Below, one piece after another: positions 24,119 through 32,973 of a DNA stretch of 64,000 nt. The position numbers and the translations under genes were made by a program. Source of the stretch: UBA10518 sp022837185 (GTDB lineage: Bacteria > Desulfobacterota > Desulfobulbia > Desulfobulbales > Desulfobulbaceae). The DNA is taken from the NCBI GenBank assembly GCA_034007705.1, contig JAVEQK010000003.1, forward strand, positions 1-64,000, given 5' to 3'. The notes under the pieces are model-generated. The model was not told the DNA's origin. It was given only the letters and a program-made list of their open reading frames with translations, and did no database searches. The first letter of the stretch is position 1, and each line of letters opens with the position of its first letter.

Positions 24119-25489
24119 ATGCAGGCGGCCATACTTGAGGAACGGAAGGAACAGATTCACCGCATCGGCGACGCGCCCTGTGAAATAGCATGCGACAAGG
24201 ACAGCCTGGCGGGGGCGGTCAGCCAGCGGGCCTGCGTGTTCTGCGGCTCGCGGGTGGTGCTCTATCCCATCGCCGATGCACTGCACCTGGTGCACGGTCC
24301 CATCGGCTGCGCCGTCTATACCTGGGACATCCGCGGCGCCCTGTCCTCCGGACCGGAGCTGCACCGCCTGAGCTTTTCCACCGACCTGCAGGAGCGCGAC
24401 ATCATCTTCGGCGGCGAGAAGAAGCTGCGCGGCGCCCTCATCGAACTCATCGCCCGCCATTCCCCCAAGGCCGCCTTTGTCTATTCCACCTGCATCGTCG
24501 GGATCATCGGCGACGACCTGGAGGCGGTCTGCCGGGAGGTCGAGGCGGAAACCGGCATCCCGGTCATCCCGGTCCAGTCCGAGGGGTTCAAAGGCAACAA
24601 GCGGGCCGGGTACCAGGCCGCCTGCAAGGCGATGTTCCGCCTGGTGGGCACCGGCGATACCGGCACCATTTCTCCCCACAGCATCAATATCCTCGGCGAC
24701 TTCAACCTGGCCGGCGAGATCTGGCTGGTGCGCGACTACTTCAGGCGCATGGGCATCGAGGTGGTGGCCAACATCACCGGCGACGGCCGGGTGGACGACA
24801 TCCGCCGCTGCCACGGCGCGGCCCTCAACGTGGTCCAGTGTTCCGGCTCGACCATGGATCTGGCGCGGGTGATGGAGGAAAAATACGGGATCCCCTCGGT
24901 GCGGGTTTCCTATTTCGGCATCGAGGACATGGCCGATTCGCTGTACCGGGTGGCCGATCATTTCCGGGATCCGTTGATCATGGCGCGGACCAGGGAGCTG
25001 GTGCGCTCCGAGATCGAGGCGGTCATGCCCGAGCTGACCCGCTACCGGGAAGCCCTGGCCGGCCGGAAGGCGGCGGTCTATGTGGGCGGCGCCTTCAAGG
25101 CCTTCTCCCTGGTCAAGGCCTTCAGGCTGCTGGGAATGCAAGTGGCCATGGTGGGCTCCCAGACCGGCACCCGGGAAGATTACCAGGAGCTGGCCGGAAT
25201 CTGCGACCCCGGCACCATCATCGTCGATGACGCCAATCCCCTGGAGCTGACCTCCTTCCTGGAGGAAAAGAGCGTCGACATCTTTGTCGGCGGCGTCAAG
25301 GAGCGGCCCATTGCCTATAAGCTCGGGGTCGGCTTCTGCGACCACAACCACGAACGCAAGATCGCCCTGGCCGGGTTCGCCGGCATGCTCAATTTCGCCC
25401 GGGAAGTCCATTCCTCGGTGTTGAGCCCGGTGTGGCGTTTCGTTCCCCGCCGCCATGCCCCGGCACAGCAGGGGGAGGTGCGGTCATGA
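24119..25489 (+). CDS. nifE: FeMo-co assembly scaffold subunit NifE
   Basis: A 456-aa NifD-like protein that with NifN forms the scaffold on which the NifB product matures to FeMo-co. P-cluster-type ligands are kept: CVFCGS (about 39-44), HGPIGCAVYTW (about 59-69) and YSTCIVGIIGDD (about 122-133). The FeMo-co cysteine is also conserved (VVQCSGS, about 240). The C-terminal histidine region (GFCDHNHERK) differs from the NifD ligand context, as expected for NifE. The ATG at 24119 follows CGAGGAG. Its stop overlaps the nifN start by 4 bp (ATGA). It is the first gene of the nifENB-nifV segment, behind a perfect sigma-54 promoter. Confidence 0.95.
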   Translation: MQAAILEERKEQIHRIGDAPCEIACDKDSLAGAVSQRACVFCGSRVVLYPIADALHLVHGPIGCAVYTWDIRGALSSGPELHRLSFSTDLQERDIIFGGEKKLRGALIELIARHSPKAAFVYSTCIVGIIGDDLEAVCREVEAETGIPVIPVQSEGFKGNKRAGYQAACKAMFRLVGTGDTGTISPHSINILGDFNLAGEIWLVRDYFRRMGIEVVANITGDGRVDDIRRCHGAALNVVQCSGSTMDLARVMEEKYGIPSVRVSYFGIEDMADSLYRVADHFRDPLIMARTRELVRSEIEAVMPELTRYREALAGRKAAVYVGGAFKAFSLVKAFRLLGMQVAMVGSQTGTREDYQELAGICDPGTIIVDDANPLELTSFLEEKSVDIFVGGVKERPIAYKLGVGFCDHNHERKIALAGFAGMLNFAREVHSSVLSPVWRFVPRRHAPAQQGEVRS

Positions 25490-26847
25490 GCAAAAATCCC
25501 CCCAAATACCTGTCCACCACCAATGGTTGCAAACTGTGCGCTCCGCTGGGAGCCGCCCTGGCTTTCAAGGGGGTGGCCGGCGCGGTCCCGTTCCTGCACG
25601 GCTCCCAGGGCTGCGCCACCTACATGCGGCGCTATATCATCAGCCACTTCAACGAGCCGATCGATATCGCCTCTTCGGCCCTGGGGGAGAAAAACGCGGT
25701 CTTCGGCGGCGGTCCCAACCTCAAGCTCGGCCTGACCAACGTGATCAGAAAATACCGGCCGGCGCTCATCGGCATCGCCACCACCTGTCTGACCGAGACC
25801 ATCGGTGACGATGTGGCGCGGTTTCTCGCGGAATTCGTCCGGGAGGTGAACGATCCCGCCCTGTTGCCCCGCCTGGTCCGGGTGAGCACCCCCAGCTACG
25901 CCGGGACCCACATGGACGGCTTCCATGCGGCGGTGACCGGGCTTTTGGACACCCTGGCCGAGGCAGGCCCGGGGAGCGACAGCATTACCCTGCTGCCGGG
26001 CCTGGTCTCGCCGGGGGACCTGCGCCATCTGAAGGAGATCATGGCCGCCTTCGGCCTGCCGGCGGTGGTGCTCCCCGACTATTCCGACACCCTGGACGGT
26101 CCGGCCCTCGCCCGCTACGAGAAGATTCCGGCCGGCGGCACATCATTGGCGGACATCGCCGGCGCCGGGGCCTGCCGGGCGGTGCTGGAGTTCGGCCCCA
26201 CCCTGAACGGCTTTCAGGGCGGCGGCGAACTGCTGTCCCGGCGCTTCGGCCGGCCCCGCCATACCCTTGGCCTGCCCATCGGCATCCGGGAAACCGATGC
26301 CTTTTTCGCGCTGCTCTCGGATCTGAGCGGCCGGGGCGCTCCCCCCGCCCTGGCCGCCGAGCGCGGCCGCCTCATCGACTCCCTGGTGGACGGCCACAAG
26401 TACCTCTCCGGCAAACGGGCCGTGATCTACGGCGAGGAGGACCTGGTGGCAGGATTAACCTCGTTCCTGGCCGAGATCGGGATCAGACCCGTGCTGTGCG
26501 CGTCGGGAGGGAGAAGCGGCCGCCTGGCGGAGGCGGTCAGGGAGGTCTGTGCCGACCTGCTGCCGGAGATGCCCCTGGTCCGCGACAACACCGATTTTTT
26601 CGAAATCGGCGAGGAAGCGGAACAGCTTGCTCCGGATCTCGTCATCGGCAACAGCAAAGGCTACCCCCTGGCCCGCAAGCTGGACGTCCCGCTGATCAGA
26701 CTGGGATTTCCCGTCCACGACCGGATGGGCGGGCAGCGCATTCTTCACATCGGTTACCGGGGGGCGCAGCGCCTGTTTGATGAGATCGTCAACACGATCA
26801 TCGCCCGCAGTCAGTCCAGTTCGCCCATCGGCTACAGCTACATGTGA
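25486..26847 (+). CDS. nifN: FeMo-co assembly scaffold subunit NifN
   Basis: A 453-aa NifK-like partner of NifE. Conserved features include NGCKLCAPLGAALAF (about 13-27), HGSQGCATYMRR (about 39-50) and ATTCLTETIGDD (about 98-109), paralleling the NifK P-cluster ligands. The ATG at 25486 overlaps the nifE stop by 4 bp and has a GGGGGAGG site 8 nt upstream, so the two subunits are translationally coupled. The C terminus ends in SPIGYSYM. The gene is followed by a 187-bp spacer without a clear terminator before nifB. Confidence 0.95.
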   Translation: MSKNPPKYLSTTNGCKLCAPLGAALAFKGVAGAVPFLHGSQGCATYMRRYIISHFNEPIDIASSALGEKNAVFGGGPNLKLGLTNVIRKYRPALIGIATTCLTETIGDDVARFLAEFVREVNDPALLPRLVRVSTPSYAGTHMDGFHAAVTGLLDTLAEAGPGSDSITLLPGLVSPGDLRHLKEIMAAFGLPAVVLPDYSDTLDGPALARYEKIPAGGTSLADIAGAGACRAVLEFGPTLNGFQGGGELLSRRFGRPRHTLGLPIGIRETDAFFALLSDLSGRGAPPALAAERGRLIDSLVDGHKYLSGKRAVIYGEEDLVAGLTSFLAEIGIRPVLCASGGRSGRLAEAVREVCADLLPEMPLVRDNTDFFEIGEEAEQLAPDLVIGNSKGYPLARKLDVPLIRLGFPVHDRMGGQRILHIGYRGAQRLFDEIVNTIIARSQSSSPIGYSYM

Positions 26848-27034
26848 GCCCGATCCCGTTGGGTGCGAATTTTGTCAAATCAGCGCAGGAAATATCTTGC
26901 CGAAATCGAAATCGGTATCGGCATCGAAATCGAAAAACCACTCACCAATTGCATGGCTGGTGCGCAACATGTTCTTCCCTCAATCGTTCCCCCGGCACGG
27001 GGTAAGCCGCTGTCAACCAGGAAAGGAGAATCCG
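26848..27034. repeat. nifN-nifB spacer with ATCGAAATCGGT tandem hexamers
   Basis: Positions 26903-26936 hold degenerate 6-bp repeats (ATCGAA, ATCGGT, ATCGGC, ATCGAA). I find no sigma-54 promoter here, so nifB probably reads through from nifEN. AAAGGAGAA just before 27035 is the nifB ribosome site. Confidence 0.55.
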
Positions 27035-28306
27035 ATGACTTCCGCACAGCTCGACCTGAGCAGACATCCCTGCTTCAATCCCCTGGCCAAGGGGAGCTTC
27101 GGCCGGGTTCACCTGCCCGTTGCCCCGAAGTGCAACATCAAGTGCAACTACTGCAACCGCAAATACGACTGCGTCAACGAGTCCCGGCCCGGGGTGACTT
27201 CCACCGTTCTCACCCCGGCCCAGGCGGTGGAATACGTAGGCCGGGTGCTGGCCCGGGAACCGCGCATCAGCGTGGCAGGGATCGCCGGCCCCGGCGACCC
27301 CTTTGCCAACGGCGAGGAGACCATGGACACCCTGCGGCTGCTGCGTCGCGGGTTCCCGGAGATCATCCTCTGTCTCGCCTCCAACGGGATGAACATCGGG
27401 CCCTGCATCCCGGAACTCGGCGAGCTGAAGGTCTCCCATGTCACCGTCACCGTCAACGCGGTGGACCCGGAAATCGGTGCCCGGATTTACGGCTGGGTCA
27501 AGGACGGCAAGGTCGCCTACCGGGGCCGGGAGGGCGCGGAACTGCTTTTGGCCCGGCAACTGGCCGCGGTGCGCGAGCTGAAGGGGCACGGGATCACGGT
27601 GAAGATCAATTCCATTCTGATCCCCGGGATCAACGACCACCATATCGAAGACGTGGCGGCGCGGATGCGGGAACTGGGCGCCGATCTCTTCAACTGCATG
27701 GCCATGTTTCCCAACCTGGACACCCCCTTTGCCGCCATTCCCCAGCCGGACGCCGCCAGGATGGAAGAAGCGAGGGAGGCGGCGGAAAAGCACCTGCCGC
27801 AGATGCGCCATTGCGCCCGCTGCCGCGCCGACGCCGTCGGCCTGCTCGACAGTGACCGCAGCGGGGAATTCCGGGGCTGCCTGTCCGCCTGTGCCTCCCT
27901 GCCTCCTGCCGGCACGCCCCGGGCTTACGTGGCGGTGGCCACCCGGGAGGGCATTCTGGTGAACCGCCACCTGGGGGAAGCCGAAGCCTTTGAGATCTGG
28001 GAGCAGGCTGAGACCGGCTACCGGCTGGTGGAACAGCGGCCGGCACCGAAACCCGGCGGGGGACTCCGGCGCTGGCTCAGGCTGGCCCGGCTGCTGGGCG
28101 ACTGCCGGGCGGTGCTCTGCAGCGGCATCGGCGAGACCCCGCGGGAAACGCTTGAAAAGACAGGAGTGCGGACGGTGGTCATGGAAGGCTTCATCGAAAC
28201 CGGGCTGGCTGCGATCTACGAAGGCGGGAACCCCGAGGTGTTCAAGACGCGGAGCACCCCCTGCGGCGGCAGGAGCTGCGCCGGCAGCGGCGGCGGATGT
28301 GTCTGA
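27035..28306 (+). CDS. nifB: FeMo-co biosynthesis radical SAM protein NifB
   Basis: A 423-aa NifB that fuses two [4Fe-4S] clusters with a SAM-derived carbide into NifB-co, the precursor of FeMo-co. The radical SAM motif CNIKCNYC gives Cys33, Cys37 and Cys40. The upstream HPCF (residues 11-14), RKYDC (42-46) and downstream HCARC supply the remaining cluster ligands. The SAM-binding glycine motif is GIAGPGDP. A NifX-like C-terminal domain (about 290-410) follows, and the tail is unusually rich in Gly and Cys (CGGRSCAGSGGGC). The start at 27035 follows AAAGGAGA. This is the catalytically complete counterpart of the degenerate NifB-like gene at 19800. Confidence 0.96.
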   Translation: MTSAQLDLSRHPCFNPLAKGSFGRVHLPVAPKCNIKCNYCNRKYDCVNESRPGVTSTVLTPAQAVEYVGRVLAREPRISVAGIAGPGDPFANGEETMDTLRLLRRGFPEIILCLASNGMNIGPCIPELGELKVSHVTVTVNAVDPEIGARIYGWVKDGKVAYRGREGAELLLARQLAAVRELKGHGITVKINSILIPGINDHHIEDVAARMRELGADLFNCMAMFPNLDTPFAAIPQPDAARMEEAREAAEKHLPQMRHCARCRADAVGLLDSDRSGEFRGCLSACASLPPAGTPRAYVAVATREGILVNRHLGEAEAFEIWEQAETGYRLVEQRPAPKPGGGLRRWLRLARLLGDCRAVLCSGIGETPRETLEKTGVRTVVMEGFIETGLAAIYEGGNPEVFKTRSTPCGGRSCAGSGGGCV

Positions 28307-28403
28307 TCAGGGTATGCGGTGCAGGGCTCAAGGTGATCCGGCGGATACTGGCCGTGGTCATGGTGCCGGCCGGGTGCAAGCTCATCCTGGTATAGGCGGG
28401 GGA

Positions 28404-29507
28404 GTGCCGGGACTGATTGATTCCACCCTGCGTGAAGGGGCGCAGACTCCGGGGGTGCAGTTCACCCTGGCGCAGAAGATCGCCATTGCCGGGGCGGTGG
28501 CCGCGGTGGGCGTCGAAGAAATCGAGGTGGGCACCGCCACACCCCTGGACGACGATCTGAGGCCCCTCATGGGCGCGCTTCGCGAGATGCCGGAAAGGCC
28601 CCGCCTGTCGCTGTGGTGCCGCTGCCGTCCCGGGGACATCATCCACGCCGGGCGGCTGTGTCCCGATATCCTTTCGCTGTCCCTGCCGGCCTCGGAGCGG
28701 CATATCCGTGCGCGCCTCGGAAAAAGCCGGGACTGGGTGCTTGCCCGGCTCAGGGAATCGGTGGCGCTGGCCCGGGACGCGGGGATTGCCAGCCTGTCCC
28801 TGGGCCTGGAAGACGCCAGCCGGGCCGAGGCCGGGTTTCTGACCGAACTGATAGACGCCGCTGTTGCCCTGGGAGTTGAGCGGATCAGGCTGGCGGACAC
28901 CGTCGGCATTCTGACTCCGGGCGGGACTGCCGAACTGCTCAGCAAGGTGGGTCGGCGCCATGGGGGGACGGCGTTCGGCTTTCACGGCCATAATGATTTC
29001 GGCATGGCCTCGGCCAACGCGGTCTCGGCCCTGGAGGCGGGAGCCGCCTGGGCCGATGTCACCGTCCTGGGGTTAGGTGAGCGGGCGGGGTGCGCAAGAC
29101 TGGAGGAGGTGGCGGCCCTGCTGGTCCTGGTCCTCGGCGAAGAAAAATACCGCCTTGATCGCCTGCCGGCGCTTTGCACCCTGGTCGGCAAAGCGTCGGG
29201 GCGGGAAATCGCAGTCAATCATCCGGTGGTGGGCAGGGGGATATTTACCTGCGAGTCGGGTCTGCATGTGCACGGCCTGCTGGCCGACCCAGCCACCTAT
29301 GAACCATTTGCCCCTGAACTTGTCAATTCCAGGCGGACAATTCTCCTGGGAGCCAAGAGCGGGAGCAGGGCGGTTGCCGGCTGTCTCGCCGATCTCGGAC
29401 TACAGGTTTCTCCGGATGCCCTGCCGGGAGTTGTCCGCCATATCCGCGGCCTGGCGGCAAAAATGGGCCGTCCCCTCGGCAATGCCGAGATCATTGATCT
29501 CGTTTGA
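28404..29507 (+). CDS. nifV: Homocitrate synthase NifV
   Basis: A 367-aa HMGL-like/DRE-TIM synthase that would condense acetyl-CoA and 2-oxoglutarate to homocitrate, the organic ligand of FeMo-co. The N-terminal catalytic motif is LIDSTLREGAQTPG, metal ligands sit in GFHGHNDFGMA, and a flexible region carries VNHPVVGRGIFTCESGLHVHG typical of NifV/isopropylmalate synthase relatives. A GTG start at 28404 is chosen because homology begins there. ATG 28314 would add 30 residues with no family match. It lies 97 bp after nifB on the same strand and closes the nif segment. The closest alternative is another 2-isopropylmalate synthase-like enzyme; context favours NifV. Confidence 0.88.
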   Translation: MPGLIDSTLREGAQTPGVQFTLAQKIAIAGAVAAVGVEEIEVGTATPLDDDLRPLMGALREMPERPRLSLWCRCRPGDIIHAGRLCPDILSLSLPASERHIRARLGKSRDWVLARLRESVALARDAGIASLSLGLEDASRAEAGFLTELIDAAVALGVERIRLADTVGILTPGGTAELLSKVGRRHGGTAFGFHGHNDFGMASANAVSALEAGAAWADVTVLGLGERAGCARLEEVAALLVLVLGEEKYRLDRLPALCTLVGKASGREIAVNHPVVGRGIFTCESGLHVHGLLADPATYEPFAPELVNSRRTILLGAKSGSRAVAGCLADLGLQVSPDALPGVVRHIRGLAAKMGRPLGNAEIIDLV

Positions 29508-29556
29508 ATGCGGGGCGGTCCCGCAAAGGGTTCTTGCCGTGAAAGAGCAGGCGGAA

Positions 29557-30825
29557 TCAGGTGAAGAAGAAATAGCAGATGAGAATTGCGGCGGTGATGC
29601 CGGCGCCATCGGCAATCAGGCCGCAGGTTATGGCGTGGCGGGACTTCCTGATGCCCACGGAGCCGAAGTAGAGGGCCAGGACGTAAAAGGTGGTTTCGGT
29701 GCTGCCCTGCATGACCGCCGCCATTTTTGAAACAAGGGCGTCCGGGCCGTAGGTCTTGATCGTTTCGATCATCACCCCCCGGGCGCCGCTGCCGCTCAGG
29801 GGCTTCATCAATCCTGTGGGCAGGGCGTCGATGAAGGTGAGCGGCCCCCCGCCGTAGGTTATGAGGCCCACCCAGTCCAGCAGCCTGGCGCTGAGACGGA
29901 AAACCCAGTCAATCAGGCCGAGGAGCAGGTCCATGGCGCCGCTGGCCCGAAAGACGCCGATGGCCACCAGCATGGCCACCAGGTAGGGAATGATGGCGAC
30001 GGCGACCTTGAAGCCCTCTCTGGCCCCGCTGATGAATTCCTCGTAGACGTTCACCTTTTTCAGGGCCGCCAGCAGGATGAACAGGATGATGACCCCAAAG
30101 ATGATCCCGTTGCTGAGCTGCATGGAAAAGGAGTGCATGGCGGCCTTGTCCAGGGACAGGAGGCTGGTGAACAGCAGGGCGACCAGGGTAAAGAAGCCCA
30201 GGAAATACAGGAGGATAACCGGTTGAAGAAGGTTGATCCGCTGGTAGAGTGAGACTGCGGTCAGGCCGGCCAGACTGGAGCAGCTCGTGGCCAGCAGGAT
30301 GGGCAGGAAGAGCTCGGTCGGGTTGGCGTAGCCCAACTGGTACAGATAGGTAAAAATGGTTACCGGGATCAGGGTAACCGATGAAGTGTTGATGACCAGG
30401 AACATGATCTGGGCGTTGGATGCCGTGTCTTTTTGGGGATTCAGTTCCTGCAGTTCGTTCATGGCCTTGAGTCCCAGCGGGGTGGCGGCATTGTCGAGGC
30501 CAAGCATGTTGGCGGCCAGGTTCATGACCATGGCCCCCTGAGCCGGGTGGTTCCTGGGCACCTCTGGAAAAAGCCTGACGAGAAAGGGGCTGATCAGGCG
30601 GGTGAGGAGGGCGATGGCGCCGCCGGCCTGGCCGATGCGCATCAGCCCAAGCCACAGGGTCATGACTCCGGTCAGACCGAGGGCGATCTCAAAGGCGGTA
30701 ACGGACATCGAAAAGGTGGCGTCCATTATCGCGTTGAGCACCCCGGGATTGTCGAGGAAGAAGATCTGAAAGAGTGCGGTGGCCGCGGCGCCGAGAAAAA
30801 AGCCGATCCAGATGATGTTCAGCAC
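29557..30825 (-). CDS. Nucleoside-recognition (SpmA-SpmB fusion) membrane protein
   Basis: A 422-aa polytopic inner-membrane protein with two Gate/nucleoside-recognition domains, corresponding to Bacillus SpmA (about 1-200) and SpmB (about 240-420) joined in one chain. Characteristic segments are NLAANMLGLDNAATPLGLKA in the first half and GSTETTFYVLALYFGSVGIR in the second. About ten hydrophobic helices are seen. In spore formers these proteins affect core dehydration; in non-sporulating Proteobacteria the transported substrate is unknown. It converges on nifV with a 49-bp gap and is not likely to be part of the nif regulon. Confidence 0.85.
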   Translation of the reverse strand: MLNIIWIGFFLGAAATALFQIFFLDNPGVLNAIMDATFSMSVTAFEIALGLTGVMTLWLGLMRIGQAGGAIALLTRLISPFLVRLFPEVPRNHPAQGAMVMNLAANMLGLDNAATPLGLKAMNELQELNPQKDTASNAQIMFLVINTSSVTLIPVTIFTYLYQLGYANPTELFLPILLATSCSSLAGLTAVSLYQRINLLQPVILLYFLGFFTLVALLFTSLLSLDKAAMHSFSMQLSNGIIFGVIILFILLAALKKVNVYEEFISGAREGFKVAVAIIPYLVAMLVAIGVFRASGAMDLLLGLIDWVFRLSARLLDWVGLITYGGGPLTFIDALPTGLMKPLSGSGARGVMIETIKTYGPDALVSKMAAVMQGSTETTFYVLALYFGSVGIRKSRHAITCGLIADGAGITAAILICYFFFT

Positions 30826-31108
30826 ATGATCACCCTGCTTTTCCTATACCGAAACTGGAGCAGATCGGCAAACTGGAAGAAAAACCGGCATCTGCGTAAA
30901 TAGGGGGTGTAAAGGCCTTCTGGTTATGCCCCGTGCAATGCCGCCCGCCCGTTATCTGCTGCGCCGCCGGGACCAGCGCAGGCTTTGTGGCATTCCATCA
31001 GCCGGATGACGGCAGGGCTGTCGAAACTAGAGAACGGGCCGAGGCGGGCCATTGCGGCCAGCGACGATTTCCCGGCTGAGAATGAGTGGTAGTCTGGTAT
31101 GATATTTT

Positions 31109-31237
31109 TTAACGGCTTTTGTCGTCCGACAATATATTTTTAGGCTCCTTTTTGGATCTTTTCGCAGCCTTCTTTTCTTTTGGGGTCATGGCTGGTTTCT
31201 TCTTTTGTTCTCTGTTGCTTTTTCGTTCCTTGGTCAT
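31109..31237 (-). CDS. Small lysine-rich protein (42 aa)
   Basis: A 42-residue, very basic protein starting MTKERKSNREQKKKPAMTPK and ending DDKSR. The ATG at 31237 follows CTGGAGGA at the right distance. About 16 of its 42 residues are Lys or Arg, with no hydrophobic segment. Similar short K-rich proteins with an ERKSNRE-like opening occur in other Proteobacteria as conserved hypotheticals, from memory, and their function is unknown to me. It could bind nucleic acid or ribosomes. It lies upstream of spmAB-like and downstream of cspA, all on the minus strand. Confidence 0.65.
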   Translation of the reverse strand: MTKERKSNREQKKKPAMTPKEKKAAKRSKKEPKNILSDDKSR

Positions 31238-31397
31238 GTCTGTTCCTCCAGATAATTGAAAGGGGTAATCCGCGGATCACGTCTATTGCTTCTATTATAT
31301 GAACTGAAGGCAAATGATGTCAAATCCGTTCCGGGACGGCAAATGCAGTCTCGATGCCTGAAGCATGGGGATTGCGGGTCCGCCGGTGATAAACCAT

Positions 31398-31424
31398 AAA
31401 AAAAGGCCCCGCATAAGCGGGGCC
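31398..31424 (-). terminator. Rho-independent terminator of cspA
   Basis: On the minus strand GGCCCCGC, loop TTAT, GCGGGGCC is followed by a run of seven T. The perfect 8-bp stem lies at 31405-31424 and the T-run corresponds to A at 31398-31404. It is 24 bp after the cspA stop. Confidence 0.93.
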
Positions 31425-31447
31425 TCTGCAATAGTCGATTTCAGTGA

Positions 31448-31648
31448 TTACTGCTTGACGACATTCGCCGCTGCCGGTCCTTTCGCACCTTCAACAACGT
31501 CGAATTTCACCCGGTCACCTTCCTGCAGGCTTTTGAAGCCCTCGGACTGAATCGCGGAATGATGTACAAATACATCCTTGCCGCCATCCTGCTCGATAAA
31601 ACCAAAACCTTTAGAATCGTTAAACCACTTTACTGTTCCTTCTGACAT
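31448..31648 (-). CDS. cspA: Cold-shock domain protein (CspA family)
   Basis: A 66-aa single cold-shock domain. The RNA-binding motifs are KGFGFI (RNP1, residues 13-18) and VFVHHS (RNP2, residues 27-32), after the canonical GTVKWFN start. It binds single-stranded RNA and acts as an RNA chaperone. The ribosome site AGGAGTAG lies 5-12 nt before the ATG. The ~150-300 nt upstream on the minus strand is A+T-rich and may be the long structured 5' leader usual for csp genes. A strong terminator follows, so it is monocistronic. It sits one gene away from a DEAD-box helicase, another cold-related RNA factor. Confidence 0.95.
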   Translation of the reverse strand: MSEGTVKWFNDSKGFGFIEQDGGKDVFVHHSAIQSEGFKSLQEGDRVKFDVVEGAKGPAAANVVKQ

Positions 31649-32145
31649 TTTGTACTACTCCTTTACTGGGTTCCCTTGGGAACCTTTTTGTTTTAAATCG
31701 AAACATCATTTTGATACTTCGACTGAATGTCCGAGTGTTCGGACAAATTGGTATTATTGCACAGCCTGCACCGCTTGTATCACAATGTAAAACGGCGGAG
31801 AACCGGCAAAACCATCACGGTCATTTTCCGCCCGGAGGTAATTTTTAGAAATTATTTTTATGATGGGTGGAAACTTCGTCGAAAACAACTTTTTTGGGGG
31901 AAGCATGGCTAACGAGGAAAACCGGAAATAAAAATACTTCTTTTTATACAATTATTAAAAATTAACATACTCTATTTTGAGAAAAGTGCAACAAAATAAC
32001 AAGGAGGCAACACGAAAATGATCCGTATGCCGATTTTCCCGACCAGGGCCTGGTTTCCGGCCGTGTATGGGGCGGCTTCGGCAGGGTTGTTTCGCCTCAA
32101 CCGCCCCGGGAACCGATCATGCTCAGCGGTGCGGGGATACCCCTG
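31649..32145. other. A+T-rich spacer upstream of cspA
   Basis: Probably holds the cspA promoter and a long leader; 31680-32000 is notably A+T-rich against the window average. On the plus strand AAGGAGG at 32001-32007 precedes a short ORF (see 32018-32224). I see no tRNA or other RNA gene. Confidence 0.5.
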
Positions 32146-32224
32146 TCATGCCTGCCGCAGCCCGACCAGTTGCTGGATGCGGCCCGTAACCTGGGACGGC
32201 AGTCCCAGCCCGGCTGCCAGTTGA
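32018..32224 (+). CDS. Doubtful small ORF with strong Shine-Dalgarno
   Basis: A 68-aa ORF whose only strong support is AAGGAGG ten nt before the ATG. The product is Pro/Arg/Ser-rich without a recognised domain, and its last 79 bp overlap the 3' end of the TerB-like gene on the other strand. It may be a remnant or chance ORF. Confidence 0.2.
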   Translation: MIRMPIFPTRAWFPAVYGAASAGLFRLNRPGNRSCSAVRGYPCHACRSPTSCWMRPVTWDGSPSPAAS

Positions 32225-32973
32225 TCCAGGTATCTTTTTTCCGCCGGGGTGTCCACCTCGATGGCAAGAAGAGAGGCCGCATAGACCTGAGCGGCAAGTT
32301 CCGGTTGATTCCTGGCCGCGGCAACAAGCTCTTCCGTTTCCATCGGCCGGCGCAACTGGTCCTGGAGATACCGCCGGCCTTCCGGATCAATGCCTATTGT
32401 GTCGTATTTGCCCAGGATGCGGTTGACCTCGTTCTGGTCAATCCGGCCATCCGCCTTGGTGGCATTGATCATGGCTCGCAGGACCAGGTCAGAACTGTAT
32501 TCCAGCTGTTTCTGCTCGTCATCCGTCTGGGGCTCCACCAGCCCGACCGGTACCTGGGGTTTCCGCGTCCCGCCCTCTTTGAGGGCATTGTATGCCATGG
32601 CGCCGAGCAGGGCCATCAGGCCCCCGCCGACGGACCCGCCCACCGATTTTTTGCCTCCGCCCAGCAGGGCGCCGACAAGTGCTCCCAAACCGCCGGCGGC
32701 AAGGTTCCTGTTGCCGCCGACCGCCTTTCCGGCGCCGCCCAGCATGTTGGACAGCAGGTCGCCGATATCGGCGCCGCTTCCCTTGCCGGCCCCCAGAGCC
32801 TTTGTCAGCATGTCCGTCATTCCCCCGCCCCCGGACTGCGCTGAAGCCCCTCCCGACATACCGGACAGAGTTTCAAGAAGCCCTCCGCCTCCCAGGGATT
32901 TTTTCATCCGTTCATGGGAAGACGGCGACATCCCGGTTTGCACCATTGCCCCAAGAAGATCGCTGATGTTCAT
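32146..32973 (-). CDS. DUF533 / TerB-like protein (YebE family)
   Basis: A 275-aa protein with a glycine-rich N-terminal half (repeated GGG and LGG blocks, one weak hydrophobic segment around GLMALLGAMAYNALKEGG near 135-152) and a C-terminal TerB-like helical domain (about 185-275). Within it the acidic motif NATKADGRIDQNEVNRIL resembles the metal-binding helix of TerB. DUF533 proteins such as E. coli YebE are inner-membrane-associated with unknown role. The start at 32973 (MNISDLLGAM) was chosen by family similarity. The longer ORF to 33405 has no support. Confidence 0.8.
   Translation of the reverse strand: MNISDLLGAMVQTGMSPSSHERMKKSLGGGGLLETLSGMSGGASAQSGGGGMTDMLTKALGAGKGSGADIGDLLSNMLGGAGKAVGGNRNLAAGGLGALVGALLGGGKKSVGGSVGGGLMALLGAMAYNALKEGGTRKPQVPVGLVEPQTDDEQKQLEYSSDLVLRAMINATKADGRIDQNEVNRILGKYDTIGIDPEGRRYLQDQLRRPMETEELVAAARNQPELAAQVYAASLLAIEVDTPAEKRYLDQLAAGLGLPSQVTGRIQQLVGLRQA

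Noticed and set aside
26848..27034. Sigma-54 promoter before nifB
   Set aside because: The only TGGC-like sequence (near 26953) lacks the -12 TTGC at the right distance.
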